From contig QUTJ01031729.1 in the NCBI GenBank assembly GCA_003573635.1, positions 1-16,035 on the forward strand: a DNA stretch of 16,035 nucleotides, written 5' to 3'. Source of the DNA: Goniomonas avonlea. Taxonomy: Eukaryota > Cryptophyceae > Goniomonadida > Goniomonadaceae. The translations under genes and the position numbers were made by a program. Shown here piece after piece: positions 8,755-16,035 of this stretch (positions are counted from its first letter, which is position 1; each line of letters opens with the position of its first letter). The notes beneath the pieces are model-generated. The model saw nothing but the letters and a program-made list of their open reading frames with translations, made no database searches and was not told where the DNA came from.

Positions 8755-10942
8755 ACCCTCTCCCTCTCTCTGTGTGTGTCGCGCGCCTTGAATCCTCTCT
8801 CACTGGCGGCTATGCGCCCCCCAAACCCTCAGACTGACAAACCGTCTTCAAATTCTACGGAACTCTCCCCCTTGCACAAAACCCACCGCTGTCGGAAGGC
8901 AACGACAGTGTCGACGTGCACGCGGTGCTGCACCGCCAGCTCCAACGCCCGGTCCCAGTTAAACAGTCGGATGTGCATGCGGATGGCGCGGTAGAACAGT
9001 CCTCCTTGCACAAGGATTTGCTCGGCCTCCTCCGGCCTGCGTCTCCACAGTGCGCTGTCGGCGCGATGTTAGTCACGTCGGCACAAACACGCGAAGACTT
9101 CCAGCACGGCTAACGGTCTCTCTGGAGGGGCAGACGGGGAGGAGGAGAGGAGGAGAGGCGAGTAGGCAGAAAGGAGAAAGAGGCGAGGACATGAGGAGAA
9201 GAGGAGGGGAGGGGAAAGGAGGAGAGAAGGGCACGAGAGCGAGAGGGGGGGGGGGGGGGGCGCACAGCTCAGCGTTGCGCCCTTCGACGGTGGGAATCTC
9301 TTTGATGTAGAGCACATAGCGCAGCTTGTCAACCTCGTCAATGGCCGCGAAAGCAACCTGCGCTCGTCTTAGCAGCAAATAAATCTCATAAGGGCTGCTG
9401 ATCGTAATGTGTTGCAACACCATCCAACATCGACCCTTGAGGAAGTTTATCTGACTGTAACTTGATCCTGCGAAGACGAGTGGCGATTTTTTAGTGCTTG
9501 TTGTTTTCTCAGTATGCGGAGCGGAACGTTATTATCCTGACGACAACGACCACGATCCACTAGGTCTCACGTAACGTTCGTCTTGGACTTGTGTTACCAC
9601 TCCTTCTCAGAGATAAGAAGACACTTTTTTTAACATTCGTTTGGAGCCCATTCAGAGATAGGAGGACTGCTGAGACAAGTTACCTCAGCGGTGTTGAGTT
9701 CCTTCTCAGCAATCGACATCGCGGCGACACAGGCCCAGAGAGTGCGATCCTTGACATGGCGACACAATTGAATTGCTCGCTCCCACTCTGACCTGAGCAA
9801 GCTGTCAATTTTCTGTGCGTGGCCCGAGAGTTACGCTGCGATCACGAAAGCTCCAGGTGACAGCCGAAAGACCTCGACAAAAGTGCACAAGTGTGGAGGA
9901 AGGGGCACCTGGCAACGAGCTCGTAGAGAGCAGTCGGGTAGGGCGAGACGCAATCGTACAGCAACGTGCCGTCACTGCAGCGCATGCAGCAGTGATCACC
10001 CGAAAACGACACAAACTGTGAGTTAGAGTCAATCAGACGCACGATCAGAGGAGCAGGGCCTAGCAGCAAAAAAATATATCAAAGAATCCGATGGCAAGGC
10101 TTGAGAGAGCGGATACAACATCTACGGAAGCACAGAAATCCCGTAATATTATTTTTTGGCAAGCAGGGACTGTTCGAATTGATCATCTGTCCTGCTCCGC
10201 CTTGTACCTGAGACTCCGTCCCGTACTGCGACCCATCCTTGATGGTCCGTGTGTCGTTGACGAGATCCCTGTCGACGAACACCACGTTGGGGTAGTACCA
10301 CACCACAAACTTGCCGTCCATTATTGCCACCAAGATGTCGGTCTCGTCATTCCACATGGCCGAGTCCACCATGGTGCCAAGCTTCACCAATTGCGGCGCT
10401 TTGGAGCCAGCGGCCTGCGGCGGGGGTCATACTGTGTCACCCGTTCTCTCCCTCTTCCTCTCCCGGGTGAGCTCCGACAATCTCCAGCGTCTCCCTCTTT
10501 CTCTTTCTCTTCCTCTCCCAGAGGTGAGTCCCGACATTCTACTGTGTCGCTCTGCAATCTACATCTACCATCTCGCTATCTCCCCTCCTTCGTCTTCTGG
10601 CTCTTGCTCTCCTCCTCGCTCCTCTCTCCCCTAGGGCATGTCCAAAAGGAGCTTCAGCGTGATCGCGGTTCCGGGGCCAGCTGCCACAGTACTGTGGATC
10701 AACGGCTCTCAAAACGGCTCTCTCTGGGCGGTGGCTACTCGCGAAATAACACGAAATAACACGGTGCGCACAACATGCTGACCGAAGAAGAAGAAGAAAG
10801 AACAGTGCCAGTGCTGAAACCACAAACGGCCGCACGGCACAGTAAACGGAAGGGCTGAGAGAGAGCAGCCAGTGTGAGAGAGTCCGTGTGGTGAGAGAGC
10901 TGTGTCTGTCTGAGGAGAGAGCCTCTCTGTGTGAGAGAGTAG

Positions 10943-10989
<47 letters not shown>

Positions 10990-13885
10990 AAGAGAGTACC
11001 GTGTGTGTGAGTTTTCTCCGCGTGTGAGCGAGCGAGAGAAGCGCGTCAGGACAGCCATACCTGCCCGATGGGGCAAACCCACAAATCGCGGTTGCGGTCG
11101 ATAAGGATGAGTTTGCGATCGCCCACCCCGCCGTACTTGTTCAGCGAAACAAACACCACGTCCTGCCGAGACATTCAGAAAGGTGAATAGAAGAAAAAAA
11201 GGCGACGGGGGGGGGGATCCTGATGTGGGCCGCTACCAACTAGTGCTTCCTGTATCTGGTATCAATACCAGCGGCTGGTTGTATAATTTGGCTGGTACGG
11301 CGGTACGACTTGAACGTTGCGCGCGCACCGCAGTCAGGGAACGCGAAACGAAGGGAGTACCCGTCCTCCGCTTGGCTCATTCTACGAAGTTTTTCCACAG
11401 GCAGGAGAAACAGACTCTCCATTTCCCTTCTTTTTAACCCCCCCCCCCTTGATTCATTGACTGAGGGTCGTGGGTAATTGCAACGCACCATGGTATGCTT
11501 CACAGGCTCCCCAACCTCGCGCCCAGAGGTGACATCGAACGCTCGGACAACCTGCGACAAAGTGAGTGATGCGGTTGCCAACCTGCTGGTGCGACACAGA
11601 GAGCGACGGAATTTCGACGGGAGGACAGACACACGCACGAGGTTTTGACAGGCGAACGGCATCGGGGGTCAGAGGCTGACACACTCGGCACAAACAGCAC
11701 ACGCAGCTCGAAACACTCGAAAGAGAGCAGCACCTTCACATCAGTGTGGTCCACAGACGCAATATAGTCGTTGCCCAAGGAAATTGTATGCGGGTTGAGC
11801 AGCTCCGGGCGCATGCCAGTGAGTTTGGGCGCGCCTTGTGGTCTTCCCTCTGCACTTGGGTGTCATTTCGCAGCCCCTACATGATCGGTGTGGTTGCTCT
11901 CGCTGCCGGGTTGGGTGCCGTTTCGGCTCAACAGTTGGGTGAGACTTCTGTGTCTCTCTCGCTATTCCAAGGCGAAGCCTAGGAGTTTCGAACCATTTGT
12001 GGCTGCCGCCAAGGTGGGAGTTCAGTTGCCCAAACCGTTACAGCCCTTGTGAGAGTGTGCTGAGACTCAAGGCAGGTCAAAAAAAGAGTGCAAGTACCGT
12101 AGTTGAACACTTGGATGCCGTTCAAGTTGTCCACCATGCAAAAGAACTTGTCTGACTGCAGAATGAAATTGACGACCTGTGCAGGAGAGTTAACATGAGC
12201 GAAACTACGAGTAACACTCTGAGATTCGATCTCTGGTTCCTCCGCCGAGCAGGATCAACCATTGCACAAGAGCTGTCACAGCACAAGGTCACACCTCCTT
12301 GATGTCGAAGATATGCGGGGTGTTGAGATTGCTGAGACTGTACACCCAGCACTGCGACCCCGTGGTAATCACCAAGAATCCATATCCGATCGACATGTTC
12401 ACCACCCCTGAGGACGGAGTTACAACCCGCTGCAGGCATATTGCGTTTGGCAGCAACACTGGCCAACAGACTTACGAGACAGGACAGACAAGACAGACAG
12501 CCAAGAGTCAAGACAGACAGAGGAATCAAGCCATTCAAGAGAGAGGGAGAGGGCGAAGGAGAGCACCATCAATACAGTGCACAACTTACGATCAGGAAAG
12601 TCAAGGTCCTCGGTGGCTTCGTTGAGCACATCAGCGACGGCAACTTTGTTACCCTCATGCAACGTCGCTTCGATATTATTCCACTCGCATCGCCTGCAAG
12701 GCAAGGATCAACTGCCTGAAAACCCAGCGAAATCAAGCAACGCACCGCTCAACCACTTGCCCGAACACAACGGCTCCATTGCTGCCAGCACCGGCAAGCT
12801 GGGTTCCGTCGGTCGTCCAACTAATGGCCATGATGGACCCGGACTCAACATGGTTCTTTGAGTATGTCCACTGCAAACTATGTCAAGAAATGGCACGGCA
12901 TTAACACTGACTGACCCCAGTCTTGTCGCATAGACGAATATTCTCGTAGATGCCAACAGCGAACAGCTCCCCATTCCCACTCCAGGCCACTGAAGTAATA
13001 CTGTAATCAAGTGGTTTGCTCTGGAACATTGGCCGCCCGTAACTGTCCCACACCTGTATTCTGGTGTGAGCGCAAAGACTCATGGCGAGGTCTTGGTGAG
13101 AGAGATACCTTGTACTTGCAATCCTCACCACCGCTGACAATAAGATTGGAGATGCAGCTCCAGTCTGATTTGAGGACCACGCCATCATGTGCCTTCCATT
13201 TGATTTGCTTGGCAGCTGGCTGGAGAGGCTTGATGATGAGATCCTTGCCACTCGAGAACAGGACACGGTCTGAGTCAGGCCCCCAGGACACCGTATACAC
13301 TGGTCGGTCTGTGGCAAGGAATTATACAGCTGCAGGAAAAGTTCCAACACTCACCAGTGGTTGCAAGTGTGGAACGGAGCATTCCACTACGTGACCAAAT
13401 TTTAACAACACCGTCTTCTCCCGCTGTGGCAATGGCAGTGCCCTCATGGTTCCAACGAATAGAGATGACTGCCCCAACTCGGTGAGCGTCGACCTTTTTC
13501 TCCAGCCGACCACTCTTGGTCATCAATAGGAAACTTCCTGGAAAGATGACTGAGTTTCCTGTTGGAATCACAGACAGATCTCACCGTCGGTGCAAGAGAC
13601 GACAAACACATCTGAAACAGAACGAGTGTTTCGCACAGGAAACCAATGCATGTCCGTGGCGTTCGCATCGAGTGGGCAAACCTTGCCCTCCGCGTCTCCA
13701 TTGACGTTCCAACGCCAGATGGACATGTCATCACTGTTGGATACTCAGCGAAATGGCACCCGGCCAGTTTCAAACGGCACAAACCTGCAGCTGAACAGCT
13801 CGTTGCCAGAGTTCCATCCCACCGCCGTGACGAAGTCAGTGTGTTTGTTATTACTAGGGCTACTCTGGCTGATCTTCAGCTTCAT
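7996..13885 (-). CDS. IFT80: Intraflagellar transport protein 80 (IFT-B subunit, WD40), 18 exons
   Basis: Exons are 13885-13785, 13733-13585, 13537-13355, 13308-13109, 13053-12916, 12870-12746, 12693-12590, 12458 (or 12429)-12295, 12176-12098, 11849-11734, 11551-11489, 11162-11061, 10414-10208, 10015-9909, 9792-9684, 9357-9266, 9054-8887 and 8317-7996. About 760 residues align end to end with the family (human 777). Landmarks are [137 protein letters not shown] and [18 protein letters not shown]80 is a structural subunit of the IFT-B complex, which carries cargo toward the ciliary tip. It has two WD40 propellers (to about residue 600) and then an alpha-helical region. Conservation ends near KREER at about 8211. 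The Pro/Ser/Leu-rich remainder, read through a G/C homopolymer, is doubtful. Confidence 0.97.
8033..8170. repeat. GA/GGGTGTGG-rich minisatellite at the IFT80 3' end
   Basis: A degenerate array of GGAGAGAGGGTGTGG-like units of about 15-30 bases directly precedes the G19/C13 tract. On the IFT80 strand it reads as a Pro/Ser/Leu/His-rich frame, which is unlikely to be conserved protein. Confidence 0.8.
8179..8210. repeat. G19-C13 homopolymer pair
   Basis: Nineteen G are followed directly by thirteen C. The pair sits where IFT80 similarity stops (after KREER on the minus strand). It can fold on itself as a hairpin and is prone to slippage and sequencing error, so the downstream IFT80 frame cannot be trusted. 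Confidence 0.97.
8322..8424. repeat. Short interspersed tandem repeats (ACAAGGTGTCAG / AGGAAGTCACAAGG)
   Basis: Overlapping copies of AAGGTGTCAGA and AGGAAGTCACAAGG(A/C)GTCAG lie in the last intron of IFT80 (8318-8886), starting just upstream of its 3' splice site at 8318 (minus strand). Confidence 0.8.
8433..8930. repeat. About 250 bp tandem segmental duplication spanning the IFT80 last intron and the end of exon 17
   Basis: Copy A (about 8433-8684) and copy B (about 8683-8930) share, in order, TGCAACAACCCG(G/A)CATCTC, CCCACCCTCTCCCTCT, TGTGTGTCGCGCGC, TGAATCCT, ATGCGCCCCCC, CCCTCAGA and ACCGCTGTCGGAAGG...GTGCACGCGGTGCTG. The copies carry different microsatellites: a TG run in A (8472-8492), and a CT run near the start of B (about 8701-8752). 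Confidence 0.88.
8642..8684 (-). pseudogene. Decayed copy of the 3' end of IFT80 exon 17, inside the next intron
   Basis: On the minus strand this segment repeats the last part of exon 17: CAGCACCGCGTGCACGT, then CCTTCCGACAGCG and a GTGTGT donor. It lacks 12 bases, so [11 protein letters not shown] would read HVTFRQR. It belongs to copy A of the 250-base duplication. It is not needed for the IFT80 frame and has no obvious acceptor close upstream, so I treat it as a relic. Confidence 0.85.
9128..9260. repeat. Purine-rich tract ending in G16
   Basis: A GGAGGAGA-type purine tract about 110 bases long runs into sixteen consecutive G (9245-9260) in the IFT80 intron 9055-9265. The G run abuts the exon 16 donor (GTGCGCC on the minus strand). 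It has G-quadruplex potential on the plus strand and is C/T-rich in the transcript. Confidence 0.9.
10440..10545. repeat. About 45-60 bp imperfect duplication
   Basis: CTCTTCCTCTCCCGGGTGAGCTCCGACA is echoed by CTCTTCCTCTCCCAGAGGTGAGTCCCGACA about 60 bases later. The duplication lies in the 646-base IFT80 intron 10415-11060, which otherwise holds simple sequence. Confidence 0.75.
10943..10988. repeat. (GA)n microsatellite in the longest IFT80 intron
   Basis: A GA run of more than 40 bases is flanked by GTGAGAGAG variants from about 10855 to 11040. It lies in intron 10415-11060 and is transcribed as CT. No other feature is seen in that intron besides the duplication near its other end. Confidence 0.93.
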
Positions 13886-14137
13886 TGTGCCAGCTGAACT
13901 CCAAAGTCAATTCAAGTTCAGCTCCTGCGCGATTCCCTCCTTGAAACCGAAAGTTCAAGGCAGGTCCTTCAAAGTGAAAATGGGGTGTGGTTGATTGACG
14001 CGCCCCTTTGTCCTTGAGGGGGCCCATCCTTGGGTGGGTTGGGTGCCGCTGCGATAATGCTTATCTCATATAGGTGGATGTCTTTTCTATCCTTTCTATC
14101 CGGTTGGTTTTGCTGCTTTCGCGCCTCTCACCACGTG
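13886..14137. promoter_or_regulatory. Divergent intergenic region between IFT80 and the KH-RS gene
   Basis: These 252 bases lie between the IFT80 ATG (13885) and the KH-RS ATG (14138). They include a GC-rich stretch with GGGGGCCC near 14018, a short pyrimidine-rich duplication (two TCTATCC motifs near 14087-14100), and a CACGTG at 14132-14137 that touches the KH-RS start codon. Bidirectional promoter function is inferred from geometry. Confidence 0.5.
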
Positions 14138-16035
14138 ATGTCGGGCAGCCGGAGCAGGAGCCGTAGCAGGAGCCGGAGCGCAAGCCCTGCACGACGCCAG
14201 AGTGCAAGCCCAAGTCCGGCACGAAAAAGCCCGCGTGCACGTAGCCCCAGTCCGGCACGAAAAAGCCCTCGCGGCCGCAGCCGCAGCCCTCGCCGCAGCC
14301 CTCGCGGCCGCAGCCGCAGTCGCAGCCCCCGCGACTGCGATGTGATGCATCTTGGGCAGGATGATGTTGCCTTTGTGCTGGGTAGGGGCGGTTCAACCAA
14401 GCAGAAGATTGCCAGGGTGGCCGGCGCCAGGCTTGAGGTCGGACTTGTCTTTTCCACGAGTTGGTCTGACGCGTTTGTGTTCAGCTGGATGATACTGGTC
14501 GTTTGGAAATCAATGGGCGCCCAGAGGCTCAGGCTCGGGCGCGCCAATATGTGGAATTGGTTCTCGCACAGCGTATTGGGCCAGTTTATATTGATTTTGA
14601 TGCTGGGCGCGATGACCTCACAGCTGTGGATGTTCCCACGGATTGTGTGGGCTACGTCACAGGCAGGAGCGGAGTCGTTCTGCGGTCGTTAGAAGAAGAG
14701 TGGGGCACTCTCATGTTCTTTGCGAAGGACAAGAGCGCGGGCCGTGCGGAGAGCGATAAGGAGACCGAGCGTCTTGCCATTTTCGGCAATGCCCGCGGTC
14801 GGTGTGGCGCTGAGTTGAAAGTGATGTCTGCAGTCGAGCACAAGTCTCCTCGTTTCTTTTTGGATAGCAAGGGCAAGCCTCGAGGGGATATCCTTGAGCG
14901 CTACGATGATGGTGATTTTGGTGTGACCACCTTCCCCATCGCTGAGGATGAGCTGTCATATGCTCTCGGCAAGCAAGGCTCTACTCGCAAGAAGCTCGCC
15001 CGTGCTGCGGTGCGTTTTGATTGAACATCATTGAGGTGTTTCTCGGTTGACCCGCGGCTCTCTGTTCGGGTGTCCATTCTGTTTCCGACCACCAACGATT
15101 GGGTTTGCAGGATTGCATTCTCGAGTATGTCGGTTTGACCGCTTTCGTTGCTGGTACGCGCGCGGAGCGGCGATCTGGATGCGACTACCTTGAGTGGCTT
15201 ATTGGTCAGCGCAAGGGACCGGTCCATGTCGACACCAGCACTCGTGATGACGTTGCCACAATTAGCGTCCCCAGCAGCGTTGTGGGTTATCTGACTGGGT
15301 GAGTTCTTCATGCTCATTGCTTTTCGTGGCCCTGACCAATCATTATCAACAGATACAAGGGGGCGTCTTTGAGGCAAATTGAGCTGCAGACCGGAACCTT
15401 CATCTTCGCGGATGGCGACCGATTGGTGCGTTGAGCCTGTTGATATCGTAGAACTTCCTTGCTGCAGCATTGGAGTTCTCACCGAACTGGGAGTCGTTGT
15501 TTGCCTCACACTCATCGCAGGAAAACCTTCAAAGCCGCGACCCAGACCGCAAGGAGTGCATTTTGGTGTTCGGTTCGTCCCGCGACTCTCGCAGGCGTGC
15601 TGAGCGCATCCTGCGCGACCGCATGCACCAGAAGCTTGACGAGGACGCTCGTTTCGGCCGTTACCGTGGACGTAGCCGATCGCGTTCTCCTCGTGGTGCG
15701 TTATCTCTCCGAACGTTGCTCGGCGATCGCAGTGGTTGCTGATATTCGAATCCACCCTGAAAGATTAGCGTGGTCGCTCAGGGTGGTTGGATCCTTCTCT
15801 TGGTTGGAACCCCCCTCTTCGCCTCGTCCTCCCTCCCCCCTTTCCATCACCCTTCGCGTTCGCAACCCTCAGAACCCACACCCTCCCCCCTTTCCATCAC
15901 CCTTCGCGTTCGCAACCCTCAGAACCCACATTGCCAGGACGTGGAGGCTATCCCCTTCGCGTTCGCAACCCCACCCCCCCTTTCTCACCTATTGACAGGA
16001 CGTGGAGGTTATCGCCGCTCCCGCTCCCGCTCCCG
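14138..16035 (+). CDS. RS-rich RNA-binding protein with four KH-like domains (3' partial)
   Basis: Exons are 14138-14437, 14485-15009, 15111-15298, 15353-15425, 15521-15695 and 15999 to beyond 16035; all phases agree. Residues 1-65 are an Arg/Ser domain including two copies of SPARKSPR-type repeats. Four KH-like units follow, arranged as two pairs, each with a GxxG loop: GRGG at about 82-85 (VAFVLGRGGSTKQKIARV), GRSG at 160-163 (GYVTGRSGVVLRSLE), GKQG at 262-265 (YALGKQGSTRKKLARAA) and GYKG at 338-341 (GYLTGYKGASLRQIE). Units 1 and 3 end in a matching helix and strand (QRIGPVYID, QRKGPVHVD), so the pair looks internally duplicated. A second RS/RGG-like tail starts near residue 407 and leaves the window. 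KH domains bind single-stranded RNA or DNA, and the RS tracts suggest nuclear speckle or splicing partners; this is inference. I recognise the fold, not a named orthologue. Confidence 0.9.
15831..15980. repeat. 50 bp perfect tandem duplication plus a third partial copy in the last KH-RS intron
   Basis: 15831-15880 and 15881-15930 are identical (CCCTCCCCCCTTTCCATCAC and onward). CCTTCGCGTTCGCAACCC recurs at about 15954-15971. A copied intron-end/exon-start segment, TTG(C/A)CAGGACGTGGAGG, occurs at 15931-15947 and 15992-16008, giving two candidate 3' splice sites. Confidence 0.93.

Noticed and set aside
14901-15755. Long minus-strand open frame of 284 codons opposite the KH-RS gene
   Set aside because: It is the antisense shadow of GC-rich coding exons. 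It crosses introns of the plus-strand gene and its protein has no recognisable pattern.
1-16035. CACGTG hexamers as a shared regulatory code
   Set aside because: They also occur in exons and introns (for example near 2616, 2861, 4493 and 5399), at a count not clearly above chance for this base composition.

Overview
This is nuclear DNA from a eukaryote, most likely a flagellated unicellular one. It carries an intraflagellar transport gene, every gene is split by many GT-AG introns, and the smallest introns are only 43-60 bases long. I cannot name the lineage. There are no rRNA, tRNA, CRISPR, prokaryotic operon or insertion-sequence signals. I rebuilt the gene models by hand, joining reading frames across splice sites and checking that each exon keeps phase and agrees with the remembered family pattern.

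Layout. (1) From position 1 to 4995, minus strand: a large modular gene that runs off the left edge. It has an N-terminal SelW/Rdx-like (thioredoxin-fold) domain followed by repeated pairs of a carboxypeptidase-regulatory-like beta-sandwich and a YfaP/DUF2135-like domain. (2) 5286-6975, plus strand: an 8-exon LENG1 homologue with a CIR_N-type N-terminus and an Arg-Asp tail. (3) About 6976-7995: a gene-poor convergent interval made of short inverted and tandem repeats. (4) 7996-13885, minus strand: an 18-exon IFT80, essentially complete, whose C-terminal end is blurred by a G19/C13 homopolymer pair. (5) 14138 to beyond 16035, plus strand: an RS-rich protein with four KH-like domains, running off the right edge.

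The genes form two head-to-head pairs (modular gene/LENG1 and IFT80/KH-RS), each sharing an intergenic region of 250-290 bases. The two pairs meet tail to tail at the repeat-rich interval. One member of each pair looks RNA-processing related (LENG1, KH-RS). IFT80 is ciliary. The modular protein is uncharacterised.

Three patterns cut across genes. Introns near gene starts are minimal (43-62 bases), while later ones swell to 650 bases and hold the microsatellites and tandem repeats. About a third of the splice donors begin GTGC, and GTGCGT is the commonest hexamer. Several introns contain tandem duplications that copy splice sites or a piece of exon, suggesting that slippage and local duplication drive intron growth here.
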